From the NCBI RefSeq assembly GCF_002056795.1, contig NZ_CP020104.1, positions 2,677,001 to 2,741,000 on the forward strand: 64,000 bases of DNA, read 5' to 3'. Numbering within the stretch: position 1 is the first letter of the stretch; the number at the start of each line of letters is the position of its first letter. Under the pieces are notes generated by a model. That model did not search any database, was not told the DNA's origin, and was given only the letters and a program-made list of their open reading frames with translations. The stretch comes from Spirosoma aerolatum (lineage in GTDB: Bacteria; Bacteroidota; Bacteroidia; Cytophagales; Spirosomataceae). Below, piece by piece: positions 16,913 through 26,048 of the stretch. Both the position numbers and the translations under genes were made by a program.

Positions 16913-19471
16913 ATGGCATACACTGAAGAAGTAAAACGGGCGATACAGATTGCCCAGGCTCTTTCGAAGGAGTATCAGAATGAGCTGTTCGCTCCGGCGC
17001 ATCTGCTCATGGGCCTGCTTCATAATGAGGTAGGACTGGCTTCTTGGCTAGGTGTGATGGGTCAGGATGTGCCTTACCTGCGCGAGTGGGCCGAGGTACG
17101 GATTGAAGCCAGCCCTAAAGCTAGCCGATTATCGACCAACCCACCGGGCGATGAACAAGTGAAAGCTACCATGGAACTGGCCGATCTGGTTGCCATGCAG
17201 TTAGGAAAAGCACAGACCGACCCTGTTTGTGTGCTGGCGGCTTTGCTCAAGCCAGGGATTGCGTTTACGCCAGAGCAGTTGAAGAGCTTTCCTCTGACAC
17301 AGGTCGAACTGATGCGGGCGGCACTGGCTGATGCCGATGTTCAGACAGCGGTTGCGCCAGCGGCTGGTTCGGAGGGCGGGACAAAAGCAGCCGGAGCTGG
17401 TAAACCGACGTCGGAGCAGGCGTTGCTGCGGTATTGTGTAGATAAAACCGCTATGGCTACAGAAGGACGTCTGGACCCGATTTTGGGCCGCGACAGGGAA
17501 GTCAGAATGATGACCGAAACCCTGGGACGTCGGACCAAACCCAATGTGATTCTGGTTGGTGAACCGGGTGTCGGGAAAACGGCCCTGGCCGATGGCTTTG
17601 CGCTTAATATCGTGGCGGGCGATGTGCCCGGCCATCTGAAAAATGCCCGGCTCCTCGAACTCGATCTGGGGGCATTGGTGGCTGGTGCTTCTTACAAAGG
17701 TGAGGTCGAAGATCGGCTGAAAAGCATTCTCAAAGAGCTAAAACAAGATGCCAAAATCATTTTGTTCATTGACGAAATCCACCAACTGCTGGACAGCCGG
17801 GGGCCGCTTGGAACGGGCGTTGCCAACTTGCTCAAGCCTGAACTGGCCAAAGGGAATCTGACCGTGATTGGCGCTACGACGCTCGATGAATACCGGAAAT
17901 ATATTGAAACCGATGAAGCTTTTAGCCGCCGATTCGATGTGTTGCGGGTAGAAGAGCCTTCGGTCGATATGGCTATTCGGATGGTACAACGGCTGGTTCC
18001 TTTTTACGAAAGTCATCATCAGCTCACCGTTGGGGCCGATGCGGTTTCGGAAGCCGTCACCCTTGCCAAGCGTTATAGCCGAAATCGTCGGTTGCCCGAT
18101 GCTGCCGTTGACCTCCTCGACCGCACGTTGTCGGCTGTTCGTATGATCAGCGAACGAACCCCCGCAGAAGTGGCTCAACTGACGGAACAACTGAACAAAC
18201 TGACCAATTCATTTGATGGAAGTGGCTCATTAAGCAATCTACGTTACCTCCATCAGGAACTGGAAGCCAAAATAAGCCCCATTCTATTAGCGAATCTGGC
18301 TGCGGAACGTGAGAGCGATGACGAATCGACGGATGATCCTTTTGAATCGGTTTCGACACTGACCGAATATATTCAGCAGAAACTAACCCGGCTTTCGGCC
18401 TTGACCGATGCGCAAAAAACAACCGTCGATCGGCATGATGTAGCGGCCGTGATTTCGCACAAAACGGGTATTCCGCTGGGGAAAATCCAAAGCAAAGAGC
18501 GAGACAAACTGCTGGCAATGGATGAAGTCTTGAAACAGCGCGTTATCGGGCAGGATCATGCCGTGAAAGCCGTCGCCGACGCTATTCTGGAGTCTCGCTC
18601 CGGCCTCACCAAAGCCGGTCAACCCATCGGCTCCTTCTTTTTGCTTGGACCGACTGGTACGGGTAAAACGGAACTAGCCAAATCGCTGGCCGATTTCCTG
18701 TTCAACGATGAGTCGTTCCTGATTCGGTTCGATATGTCGGAGTTCAAGGAAGAACATTCAGCGGCTTTGCTGTACGGGGCTCCTCCGGGCTATGTCGGCT
18801 ACGAAGAAGGGGGCTTGCTGGTGAATAAAATCCGTGAGAAACCCTACTCAGTCGTTCTGTTCGATGAAATTGAGAAAGCGCACCCATCTGTGTTCGACAT
18901 CTTCCTGCAAATTCTGGACGAAGGTCGTCTGCACGACCGATTAGGGAAGGAAGGCGATTTCTCGGATGCGGTTGTGCTATTTACTTCAAATATTGGAAGC
19001 CAGTTGGTTATTCAGCGATTTGGCGAAGGCCAGATTCCGACCAATACGGAGCTGATGGAAACCATGAGCCGCCATTTTCGCCCCGAATTTCTGGCTCGGT
19101 TGACCGAGATCGTACCCTTCGCCCCGATCTCGGAAGAGAACGCGATTCGGATTTTCAACCTCCATCTGCGCAGCCTGACCGATCAATTGACGAAGCAAGG
19201 TATTACGCTCGATCTCACAACCGAGGCTCGTCGGCACCTGGCTCTTTCGGGCTTTACACCGCAGTATGGAGCCCGGCAACTGAAAGGGGTAATTCGGAAC
19301 CAACTTCGGCGGCCCATTTCTCGAATGATCATTGCCGGAGACGTAATGAAAGGGTCTACCATTCGCGTCGATGTAAACAATGAAGAGCTTCAATGGACGA
19401 TAGCCCATGAAGAAACGGCCTTAACCACTTCTGTTGAACAACCTGCTGATAGCCAAGCGCAAACCGCTTAA
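16913..19471 (+). CDS. clpV: T6SS sheath-disassembly AAA+ ATPase ClpV (TssH)
   Basis: An 852-residue ClpB-like double AAA+ protein. Residues 1-150 are the Clp_N repeat domain. The first Walker A GEPGVGKTA is at about 215-223 with Walker B IILFIDEIH, and the second Walker A GPTGTGKTE is at about 578-586 with VVLFDEIEKAHP. The ClpB-type middle region (residues 420-500) is short, and the arginine finger motif SRRFD is seen. ClpV recycles contracted TssB/TssC sheath. It is followed after 3 bp by the PAAR gene, indicating close coupling. Confidence 0.93.
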   Translation: MAYTEEVKRAIQIAQALSKEYQNELFAPAHLLMGLLHNEVGLASWLGVMGQDVPYLREWAEVRIEASPKASRLSTNPPGDEQVKATMELADLVAMQLGKAQTDPVCVLAALLKPGIAFTPEQLKSFPLTQVELMRAALADADVQTAVAPAAGSEGGTKAAGAGKPTSEQALLRYCVDKTAMATEGRLDPILGRDREVRMMTETLGRRTKPNVILVGEPGVGKTALADGFALNIVAGDVPGHLKNARLLELDLGALVAGASYKGEVEDRLKSILKELKQDAKIILFIDEIHQLLDSRGPLGTGVANLLKPELAKGNLTVIGATTLDEYRKYIETDEAFSRRFDVLRVEEPSVDMAIRMVQRLVPFYESHHQLTVGADAVSEAVTLAKRYSRNRRLPDAAVDLLDRTLSAVRMISERTPAEVAQLTEQLNKLTNSFDGSGSLSNLRYLHQELEAKISPILLANLAAERESDDESTDDPFESVSTLTEYIQQKLTRLSALTDAQKTTVDRHDVAAVISHKTGIPLGKIQSKERDKLLAMDEVLKQRVIGQDHAVKAVADAILESRSGLTKAGQPIGSFFLLGPTGTGKTELAKSLADFLFNDESFLIRFDMSEFKEEHSAALLYGAPPGYVGYEEGGLLVNKIREKPYSVVLFDEIEKAHPSVFDIFLQILDEGRLHDRLGKEGDFSDAVVLFTSNIGSQLVIQRFGEGQIPTNTELMETMSRHFRPEFLARLTEIVPFAPISEENAIRIFNLHLRSLTDQLTKQGITLDLTTEARRHLALSGFTPQYGARQLKGVIRNQLRRPISRMIIAGDVMKGSTIRVDVNNEELQWTIAHEETALTTSVEQPADSQAQTA

Positions 19472-19474
19472 CCA

Positions 19475-19777
19475 ATGGGACAGCCTGCCGCACGCTTAGC
19501 CGATATGCACGTTTGCCCCATGCAAACACCGGCCGTAGTACCGATTCCGCATGTGGGCGGCCCCATAATGGGGCCTGGAATGCCGACTGTGCTGATCGGT
19601 GGTCAACCGGCTTCCGTAGTTGGTGATCTGTGTACCTGCGTAGGCCCTCCTGATGTGATTGCGATGGGCTCCACATCGGTGCTGATTGGCGGAAAGCCTG
19701 CTGCTCGCATGGGAGATACCACCGCTCATGGCGGAAGCATCGTAGCGGGTTGCCCAACCGTGCTGATTGGTGGGTGA
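19475..19777 (+). CDS. PAAR-domain spike tip protein
   Basis: A 100-residue protein that is almost entirely PAAR repeat. It has MPTVLIGGQPAS, STSVLIGGKPAARMGD and CPTVLIGG, with Cys and His residues (HVCPM, LCTC, AHGG) that can bind the zinc at the cone tip. PAAR proteins sharpen the VgrG spike. There is no N- or C-terminal extension, so it carries no fused toxin domain. Confidence 0.92.
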   Translation: MGQPAARLADMHVCPMQTPAVVPIPHVGGPIMGPGMPTVLIGGQPASVVGDLCTCVGPPDVIAMGSTSVLIGGKPAARMGDTTAHGGSIVAGCPTVLIGG

Positions 19778-19826
19778 GATGAAGGTTGCAAAGATTGATT
19801 TCTAACCGTTTAACTGAGTATACATT

Positions 19827-20273
19827 ATGTTCGATTACGGAATTGGTGGGCAGGAGCGGAAGCTCAATGTCAGCGAAAGCATCGTCGATATCCCACAAAA
19901 TAAAACCCTCCTCATTGAGAAGTTGACATCCGACCCGCCTGTTCGCCCGGAAGTGGTCGAAGGACTGAAAACAGTAGGAGAGGTGTTTGCCCATTTCCGA
20001 CCCGAAGTAGAGGTCGAGTTTGAAACGGACGAAGGAGGCAGCACCAGCGAAACCCTCCAGTTTATGTCATTAGCCGATTTTGGCCGAAAAGGTATTATCG
20101 CCCAGAGCGAATACCTCCAGGAGCTGAGCATGACTTTTGAAGATTTTCAGCGCTATGTGAAGCAGTTGAAATCGAACAAAATCCTAAAAACAATGCTCGA
20201 AAACCCCGATGGGAAAGCCGCCTATATAGCAGCTATTCAGGCTATGATTCGTGAACTGGAAGAAGCCCAATAA
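19827..20273 (+). CDS. tssB: T6SS contractile sheath small subunit TssB
   Basis: A 148-residue protein in the normal size range for the small sheath subunit. The N-terminal FDYGIGGQERKLNVSESIVD and the FRPEVEVEFETDEG segment fit TssB of the Bacteroidota type. The C-terminal half is helical (LQELSMTFEDFQRYVKQLKS). It is directly followed by tssC, as in all known T6SS sheath gene pairs. Confidence 0.85.
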   Translation: MFDYGIGGQERKLNVSESIVDIPQNKTLLIEKLTSDPPVRPEVVEGLKTVGEVFAHFRPEVEVEFETDEGGSTSETLQFMSLADFGRKGIIAQSEYLQELSMTFEDFQRYVKQLKSNKILKTMLENPDGKAAYIAAIQAMIRELEEAQ

Positions 20274-20275
20274 AC

Positions 20276-20370
20276 TAGTTTACAGTCTTCAGTTTATAGT
20301 TTTCCGTCGGTTGACGCATCCATCATGCCCGCAACAGCCAACAGGAAACTATAAACAGTAAACAGAAACA
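20276..20370. repeat. Gap-filling imperfect palindrome between tssB and tssC
   Basis: Left arm AGTTTATAGTTTTCC (20291-20305) and right arm GGAAACTATAAAC (20344-20356) are complementary apart from one extra T, with weaker pairing outside. It occupies almost all of the 103-bp gap. Similar AAACTGTA-type words occur at 29060-29086. Confidence 0.55.
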
Positions 20371-20376
20371 CACAAC

Positions 20377-21738
20377 ATGGAAGCACAGGATAAACCGCTC
20401 AAAACCAGCGAAAAGCTCGCTGAAGATATACCCTCCCTTGAAGCCAGTTCGGCCAAACTAGCCAAATACGGTGGATTTTCTATTCTGGAAACGACCCTGG
20501 AGGGCGTTCAGAATCTGAATCCCGAAAAAAAGGCCCGTAAGAAAATCTTCCTTACCGAGCAGTCGAAGCAGCAGGAACGGGCGCAGTTGAGCAAACGACT
20601 TCAACTCATGCTTGACCTGCTCACCAGTGCCGATTCAGTAGCTGAGCTGGCCGAAACTGCCCAGTCGAAGGCCGAAGCGGCACAGACGCTGCTGAGCGAA
20701 AACTTACGCCGAGCCTTCGAAGCCAGCCGTGGACTGGAACAGGCCTATCGGTCAGTTGCCAGCTTTTACGCCAATACCGAACAGGACAAGGTAAAGAATG
20801 TCAACATTATGAACGCCGAGCCGGAGCAGCTCACCGACCTCGATAATACTACGTTTATCGATGCGGTTGCCGAAGAGTTTGCTCGTAATTACGACCGGCT
20901 TGACCTCCGTGATAGCTATGCCCTGATGGTGCTGCCCGGTTATCTGGGGTCAAAGAAAGTGGTGGATACGTGGGCGCAGATTGCGCATAAAAACAAGGTC
21001 ATGATGGTGACGGACTTCCAACACCTCGACGCCCCCGACGACGTGGTTGATCTCTTTGAATCGGCTGATCTGACAGGTGGGGATGCTTATCTTTCCAACG
21101 TGATGATGACCTGCAACTGGCTGGCCGGACGTGGGCGGCACCAGGACGTTGGGGAGGAAGAAGACCTGTATGTGCCAGGGTCAAGTGCCTTGGCGGGTAA
21201 GCTATACGCAACGGTCATGTCGCAGGTGTCGGCTGGGCGGAAACACGGTTCGCTGAATGGAGCCGACGGCGTGCGGTTCCCGTTGAAGAAAAGCGAAATA
21301 TCGACACTCGAAAAAATGGGCCTGATTCCGATGGTCAACGAATACGGCAAGGTGATGCCCTTCTCGGCCAAAACGCTTTTCAATGGCGATAACCTCGGGT
21401 TGCAGACCTACTCCGTAGTCCGTGTATTCGACTACATCACCAAAGTGCTGATTGATTTCCTGAACCGCCGGGCGTTTGAGAATTTCAACTACAACACGAA
21501 AGCCGATATCCAGAAGCAGATCGTAAAGTTTCTGGACAACGTAACGGGGCCGGGTAAGCTCATCGAAAAGTTCAAGCTGTTGCGCTTTGAGCAGGACCCT
21601 AAGCAAAAAGATCGGATTTACCTCGACATTCACATGGTTCCTTATTTTCCCGCTAAAACGTTCCTGCTCAAACTCGACGGACAGAAGGGCGACGACCCCG
21701 ATTCGGCTGAGTGGAAAGCAGATTATGATCAACAGTAA
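20377..21738 (+). CDS. tssC: T6SS contractile sheath large subunit TssC (DUF5458 type)
   Basis: A 453-residue protein of the Bacteroidota TssC (DUF5458) type. The N-terminal third is helical, and the core contains DSYALMVLPGYLGSKKVVDTW and the DLTGGDAYLSNVMMTCNWLAGRG segment, followed by a conserved EEEDLYVPGSSALAGKLYATV strand region. With TssB it forms the contractile sheath in the cytoplasm. Next come four tssD genes. Confidence 0.9.
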   Translation: MEAQDKPLKTSEKLAEDIPSLEASSAKLAKYGGFSILETTLEGVQNLNPEKKARKKIFLTEQSKQQERAQLSKRLQLMLDLLTSADSVAELAETAQSKAEAAQTLLSENLRRAFEASRGLEQAYRSVASFYANTEQDKVKNVNIMNAEPEQLTDLDNTTFIDAVAEEFARNYDRLDLRDSYALMVLPGYLGSKKVVDTWAQIAHKNKVMMVTDFQHLDAPDDVVDLFESADLTGGDAYLSNVMMTCNWLAGRGRHQDVGEEEDLYVPGSSALAGKLYATVMSQVSAGRKHGSLNGADGVRFPLKKSEISTLEKMGLIPMVNEYGKVMPFSAKTLFNGDNLGLQTYSVVRVFDYITKVLIDFLNRRAFENFNYNTKADIQKQIVKFLDNVTGPGKLIEKFKLLRFEQDPKQKDRIYLDIHMVPYFPAKTFLLKLDGQKGDDPDSAEWKADYDQQ

Positions 21739-21771
21739 GGTCTTTTATTCACCCTTTTAACACTAGTTAGT

Positions 21772-22164
21772 ATGGCTTCATTTAATGCCAAGTTAGAGAT
21801 CGATGGCGTTAGCGATCCAATTGAGCTGAGAAAAGTTTATGTGACCTGTCACCGGAAGCGCGATACAAAAGGGCGGCCTTCGTCGGCTGCCAGGTGGGTT
21901 ATTGCCGTAGCGATTGATACGGATGAGGACGGTACGTTTACCGAATGGATGGTTAGCCCAACCATGGCCAAAAATGTCACGATCAAATATTATAAGATTG
22001 ATGAAGAAGGCTCTGTGCTGAAGCAGTGGACCATGAAAGATGCTCACTGTTATGGAATGACGGAAGGCTTTGTGGCTGACTCTTCCATTCTAATGACCAC
22101 ACTGGTTATTTCGGGAGATGAGATCAGCAATGGCAATGCCTCCTTACCCCATGTCTGGAGCTAA
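21772..22164 (+). CDS. tssD: Hcp-like tube protein TssD, short form (copy 1)
   Basis: A 130-residue Hcp-fold beta-barrel protein of the Bacteroidota TssD family. Visible family features are N-terminal ASFNAKLEIDGV, DTKGRPSSAARW in the loop that lines the tube, WMVSPTMAKNVTIKYY and the last strand TTLVISGDEI. Hexamers of such proteins stack into the inner tube. It has no insertion near the C-terminus, unlike copies 2 and 4. Confidence 0.85.
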   Translation: MASFNAKLEIDGVSDPIELRKVYVTCHRKRDTKGRPSSAARWVIAVAIDTDEDGTFTEWMVSPTMAKNVTIKYYKIDEEGSVLKQWTMKDAHCYGMTEGFVADSSILMTTLVISGDEISNGNASLPHVWS

Positions 22165-22183
22165 CCTCTAACCTTATATAACT

Positions 22184-22729
22184 ATGGCTTACAAAGCAAA
22201 TTTAACCGTTGCCGGCCTCGAAGACTTACCAATCTATGAATTCGCCATTTCGTTGCATCAGGCGATGGATAACCGGGGGCGACCGGCTTCCGGCGTATTC
22301 ACAGGCGATATTTTTTTACTTGTAGAAGGAGGAAACGACATCTTCTTCGAATGGCTTTGCGAGGCTACCCGCACCGAAAGTGGTAAAATCAAGACCATCG
22401 ACGATTCGGGAAGTACCCTGGTTGAGTATGCCTTCGAAAGCGCTTTTATCACCGATGTTAATGAGAACTTTATTGACGATAGTATGGGTATCCGCAATGA
22501 GTTCAATTTAATATCGGCTGAAGAAGACGATAATACCAATATTGCGCACCGGGTGTACAATCAAATTCGTGGTAAAGACGATAATTTCCGCCCTCTGCTA
22601 AGTGCTTTTGATCAGGCTCGCGGCTTTCAACGTCGTACGGGTAATGCCTACGTTACTTATTTCTCGTTATCCTGCGAAAAGATCCGGGTACGGGATGTGG
22701 AACATGATAACCAGTGGGGGAAAAAGTAG
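22184..22729 (+). CDS. tssD: Hcp-like tube protein TssD, long form (copy 2)
   Basis: 181 residues. Residues 1-110 follow the TssD pattern (AYKANLTVAG, DNRGRPASGVFTGD). A helical insertion of about 45-50 residues follows, including NTNIAHRVYNQIRGKDD and an RTGNAY motif, before the final strand FSLSCEKIRV. Copy 4 has the same insertion, so it is an inherited variant and not a chance extension. It could be a cargo-binding or cap form (inference). A small hairpin follows at 22739. Confidence 0.8.
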   Translation: MAYKANLTVAGLEDLPIYEFAISLHQAMDNRGRPASGVFTGDIFLLVEGGNDIFFEWLCEATRTESGKIKTIDDSGSTLVEYAFESAFITDVNENFIDDSMGIRNEFNLISAEEDDNTNIAHRVYNQIRGKDDNFRPLLSAFDQARGFQRRTGNAYVTYFSLSCEKIRVRDVEHDNQWGKK

Positions 22730-22738
22730 CTAATCAGA

Positions 22739-22771
22739 TTGTGTCTGGAATGCATTGATTTCCAGACACAA
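22739..22771. terminator. Hairpin between hcp copies 2 and 3
   Basis: A perfect 12-bp stem, TTGTGTCTGGAA (22739-22750) with TTCCAGACACAA (22760-22771), and a 9-nt loop. The tail AATTTTAC has only a short T run. It may stop part of the transcription or protect the RNA end, so that copies 1-2 and 3-4 are made in different amounts. Confidence 0.6.
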
Positions 22772-22791
22772 ATTTTACTAATGAGTACGTT

Positions 22792-23166
22792 ATGGCTTTT
22801 GAAGCAACATTAAATATTGACGGTAATCCCTACAACATCAACTGGATGATGCTGGAAATTGGCAGGAAGGAGGATCAGCGGGGTAAACCAGCTTCCCGAC
22901 CTTCCTGGGCAATGGTGATTTGCCTGGATGTGATGGATGATAAAACCATTAAAAACTGGATGATTGATCCGCACATGCAGAAAGATGGAAAGGTTATCCT
23001 GAGCCGAATTGATGAATCGGCCACATTCAAGGAAATTGAATTCAAGCAGTCTGTTTGTGTCAGCTATTCAGATTTTTTTATGGCCGATATGAACTACATG
23101 AATACCCGAATATTGATAACGGGCGGAGAACTGGTTATTAATAAAGCGACCCTGCGCGTTACCTGA
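22792..23166 (+). CDS. tssD: Hcp-like tube protein TssD, short form (copy 3)
   Basis: 124 residues with the TssD signature: FEATLNIDGN, DQRGKPASRPSW in the tube loop, NWMIDPHMQKDGKVILSR and the last strand TRILITGGELVIN. The middle segment of about WMIDP resembles copy 1 most closely, so copies 1 and 3 form the short class. It starts 20 bp after the hairpin that follows copy 2. Confidence 0.85.
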   Translation: MAFEATLNIDGNPYNINWMMLEIGRKEDQRGKPASRPSWAMVICLDVMDDKTIKNWMIDPHMQKDGKVILSRIDESATFKEIEFKQSVCVSYSDFFMADMNYMNTRILITGGELVINKATLRVT

Positions 23167-23182
23167 TTTTATCCCAAACGAT

Positions 23183-23689
23183 ATGTCATTTCTAGCTACA
23201 TTAACGGTTGAAGGAAAAACCTTCAATGTGTTGCAGTGCCAGCATACGCTTTCCCAAAAATATGATCGTGGTCGTCCGACTTCGGGGGTACGTGGGGGAT
23301 CAATTTTACTGATTCTGGATGGCTCCGACGAAGACCTGCTGGGTGACTGGGCGACGGGGGCAACCACAAAAAAGAATGGTGATATCACCTTTAACCGCAC
23401 CGACCAGCAATCAACCTTGCAAAAACTTGAGTTTGAGGATGCCTATGCTACGATGTATAGTGAATTTATGTCAGCAGCTACCCTTGATCATGCCAGTATA
23501 TCGGCCGATGTGGAGGACATCGTCAATACGGATATTGGGCCGCATGATGATGATTTTAAGGCGCGATTAATTACAAATCGTAGACGGTTGTTACACTTCG
23601 TGGAACGAACAGGGAGCAGCTACTGTACATTGATCCGATTGTCGGCGGAGAAAATTAAGCTGGATGGTATCGACCATCAAAACACCTAG
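23183..23689 (+). CDS. tssD: Hcp-like tube protein TssD, long form (copy 4)
   Basis: 168 residues. It begins SFLATLTVEGKTF with DRGRPTSGVRGG in the tube loop, like copy 2. A helical insertion of about 50 residues (ADVEDIVNTDIGPHDDDF, then RRRLLHFVERTGSSY) precedes the last strand LIRLSAEKIKLDGI. The EKI and RTG motifs and the order of elements are shared with copy 2. It is 3 bp before vgrG, which suggests co-production with the spike. Confidence 0.8.
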   Translation: MSFLATLTVEGKTFNVLQCQHTLSQKYDRGRPTSGVRGGSILLILDGSDEDLLGDWATGATTKKNGDITFNRTDQQSTLQKLEFEDAYATMYSEFMSAATLDHASISADVEDIVNTDIGPHDDDFKARLITNRRRLLHFVERTGSSYCTLIRLSAEKIKLDGIDHQNT

Positions 23690-23692
23690 TCT

Positions 23693-25489
23693 ATGGCGAA
23701 ACAGGTTGTCCCGCATATTGAACTCGAAGGCGGTAAAGAACTGAAAAACGTTCGATCGCTGAGCATTGAGCAGGACTTGTTTGGCCATCATCAGTTTAGC
23801 CTGTCAGTGCCATTCGAGGACCTGGAAGATGCCAACGAACTGTTTTTTCATGAGTCGCACAAAAATGTCATCGGCAAAACGATTCAGTTCTCGTTTGAAC
23901 CACTGCTCGAACAAGGCTCCTTCGATTTCAAGTTTAAGGGAATCATTACCGAACTCGCGCTAAAGAATACCAGCGATACGTCCAATGTATTTGTTCTGAC
24001 GGGCTATGGCTTAACTATTCTGCTGGAAGATAGTCGGTTACGTCGGTCATTTCTGGAATGTGGCTTATCCGATATTGTCGATAAAGTGCTGAGTCCATAC
24101 CCCAGTAACCTACTCAAACGATCAATCAAACCGAAGCACTCCGACTCGCTACGGTACGTGGTTCAGTACGATGAAACCGCGTTTGAGTTTCTGGCGCGGC
24201 TGGCGGCTGAGTATGGTGAGTGGTGTTTCTACGACGGTCAGCAGTTGATTTTTGGCAAACCCAACGATCAGAAAGTGGATTTTAACGTCGACGGTATGCA
24301 GACGTTTGCCATGAGCCTGCGTGTGAAACCCGCCAAATTCCTTTTCAACCGCTACGACTATCTGGCCGACGAAACCTACCAGAGCCATTCCAAAGATCAG
24401 AAGGTGGATGGGCTGGGGCAGTGGGGCGACTTTACCCTTGATGAATCGGAGAAGATTTTCAGCGAGGAATCGCAGGTGCCGCTGCCCAAACTCGTGTATG
24501 CCCAAAAAGAACTGGACGATGTGACCAAAACGCAAAAGGCGATGGAAGCTAGCCGACTGGTCGATTTTCAGGGATTTGGCGAGAATCCTGATGTGTCGGT
24601 CGGTACGGTTATTTCGGTAAAAGGCACGCGCATAACCGAACGAGGTTCGTCGGAAGAAAACTTTGGTAGTTATCGGGTTACGTACGTATCGCATACTCTG
24701 GACAGTAGCGGCAACTATTCCAATACATTTCGGGCCGTTCCCGATTCAGTGGCGTATCCACCACCCAACCCATCGTTTCGGTTACCCATCGGACAGCCCG
24801 AACTGGCCAAAGTTGTTGATAATGAAGACCCTGAAAAGCTGGGCCGGGTAAAGGTGGAGTTCATGTGGCCAGGCGATAGTAAGGAATCAGACTGGATTCG
24901 GGTAGCACACCCCTACACATCCGATGGCGAAGGCATGTTGTTCGTGCCGGAAATCGATGCACAGGTTATGATTGGGTATGAGTCGAACCTGGCCGAGTAT
25001 CCCTACGTAATGACTAGTCTGTATCCGAAAAAAGATGGGGTAGACTATACGTACCGCGACAATATTCAGAAAACTATACAAACGAAGGCTGGCAACAAGA
25101 TTAGCCTTTACGATAAGGGTGGCGAAGAAAAAATTGAACTGACCAACGTTAACAAGAGCGACACCCGTATTCTGCTCTCCTTCGCCGATGACGGAAAAAT
25201 TACTATCGAAACGCAGGGCGTTGTTCATATTGAGGGAAAAGACATTGAAGTAAAAGCGCAGAACAATATTACCCTCGAAGCGCAGAACAATATCGAACTG
25301 AAAGCCACCAACGAAGTCAAGATTGAGGGGACGGCTAAGGTCGGGGTCAAAGGCGCTCAGGTTAGTGCCGAAGCCGATGCTACGGCCGAAGTCAAGGCCA
25401 ACGGTCAACTCTCGCTTCAGGGAACGCAAACCTCACTCAAAGGCGATGCGATGGTTGAGGTAAAGGGCGGTGTTATCATGCTGAACTAA
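23693..25489 (+). CDS. vgrG: T6SS spike protein VgrG (TssI)
   Basis: A 598-residue VgrG. Residues 1-350 form the gp27-like base (LEGGKELKNVRSLSIEQ, GYGLTILLEDSR, FEFLARLAAEYGEWCFYDGQ). An OB-fold follows (PEKLGRVKVEFMWPGDSKES, MIGYESNLAEYPYVMTSLY), and from about residue 480 the gp5-like triple-stranded beta-helix repeats (ITLEAQNNIELKATNEVKIE and further VKANGQLSLQG-type repeats). It ends soon after the helix without an effector domain. The PAAR protein at 19475 is the obvious tip partner. Confidence 0.93.
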   Translation: MAKQVVPHIELEGGKELKNVRSLSIEQDLFGHHQFSLSVPFEDLEDANELFFHESHKNVIGKTIQFSFEPLLEQGSFDFKFKGIITELALKNTSDTSNVFVLTGYGLTILLEDSRLRRSFLECGLSDIVDKVLSPYPSNLLKRSIKPKHSDSLRYVVQYDETAFEFLARLAAEYGEWCFYDGQQLIFGKPNDQKVDFNVDGMQTFAMSLRVKPAKFLFNRYDYLADETYQSHSKDQKVDGLGQWGDFTLDESEKIFSEESQVPLPKLVYAQKELDDVTKTQKAMEASRLVDFQGFGENPDVSVGTVISVKGTRITERGSSEENFGSYRVTYVSHTLDSSGNYSNTFRAVPDSVAYPPPNPSFRLPIGQPELAKVVDNEDPEKLGRVKVEFMWPGDSKESDWIRVAHPYTSDGEGMLFVPEIDAQVMIGYESNLAEYPYVMTSLYPKKDGVDYTYRDNIQKTIQTKAGNKISLYDKGGEEKIELTNVNKSDTRILLSFADDGKITIETQGVVHIEGKDIEVKAQNNITLEAQNNIELKATNEVKIEGTAKVGVKGAQVSAEADATAEVKANGQLSLQGTQTSLKGDAMVEVKGGVIMLN

Positions 25490-25538
25490 TGATTTTGGGA
25501 AAAATAAGCCGCCAAACGGATCTCAACACGAAAACGAT

Positions 25539-25955
25539 ATGGGTTATTTAATCACATTTTTGGTTGGCGCTGGCCTGCTCATCCTCTCTGTATCAAAGTT
25601 TTCCAAAGCAATTAACCTCATTCAGTCGGGCCATCGGGTTATGGCTGTTGTGGACAGGCTTGAAAAAGAAAAATCAAAAAAAGGATACACCTACCGGCCC
25701 ATTTTTAAATACCAAACCATGAATGGTCAGGAAGTTTTGCATTCCTATATGTTTGCTGCTTCGCCCCCCGATTGGGATGTAGGCGAAAAAGCAACGATTG
25801 TTTATCAGGCCAGTGATCCCGAAAATCCGGTTGTTCTAACGTATTTTGGCGCCTTCGGCTGGGCGGTTATCTGGTTGGCTGTAGCGGTACCGCTCCTGAT
25901 TGTTGGTGGTGGTTATTTCTTAGCGCAGCTGTATCTGAAATCGTATTTTCTGTAA
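25539..25955 (+). CDS. Small membrane protein, DUF3592-like
   Basis: A 138-residue protein with a membrane helix near each end (about residues 3-22 and 105-132). Between them is an extra-membrane beta-rich part of about 75 residues with FKYQTMNGQEV, DWDVGEKATIVYQASDPENP, which matches the DUF3592 pattern. It lies 49 bp after vgrG, at the end of the T6SS unit. Its role is unknown; genes after vgrG are often cargo or immunity genes, but nothing in this sequence proves either. Confidence 0.7.
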   Translation: MGYLITFLVGAGLLILSVSKFSKAINLIQSGHRVMAVVDRLEKEKSKKGYTYRPIFKYQTMNGQEVLHSYMFAASPPDWDVGEKATIVYQASDPENPVVLTYFGAFGWAVIWLAVAVPLLIVGGGYFLAQLYLKSYFL

Positions 25956-25976
25956 GTTTAGCTGTCATTGAATGAC

Positions 25977-26041
25977 ACCGCGAGGACGCCAAGGCGCAAA
26001 GACATATAAACCTATTCTTTGCGCCTTAGCGTCCTTGCGGT
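25977..26041. repeat. Near-perfect palindrome, 26-bp arms, between convergent genes
   Basis: Left arm 25977-26002 and right arm 26016-26041 are complementary at 24 of 26 positions, with a 13-nt loop. The left arm begins ACCGCGAGGACGCCAAGG. A 22-nt part of the arm recurs, 21 of 22 identical, on the minus strand at 54624-54645, so the sequence belongs to a dispersed family. It lies between the ends of two convergent genes and could also end transcription. Confidence 0.8.
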
Positions 26042-26048
26042 ATACCAA

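Noticed and set aside
10169..25955. Contractile prophage or extracellular contractile injection particle instead of T6SS
   Set aside because: TssK, ClpV, TssO and PAAR/VgrG/Hcp proteins are present and no phage head, tape-measure, tail-fibre, lysis or integrase gene is seen.
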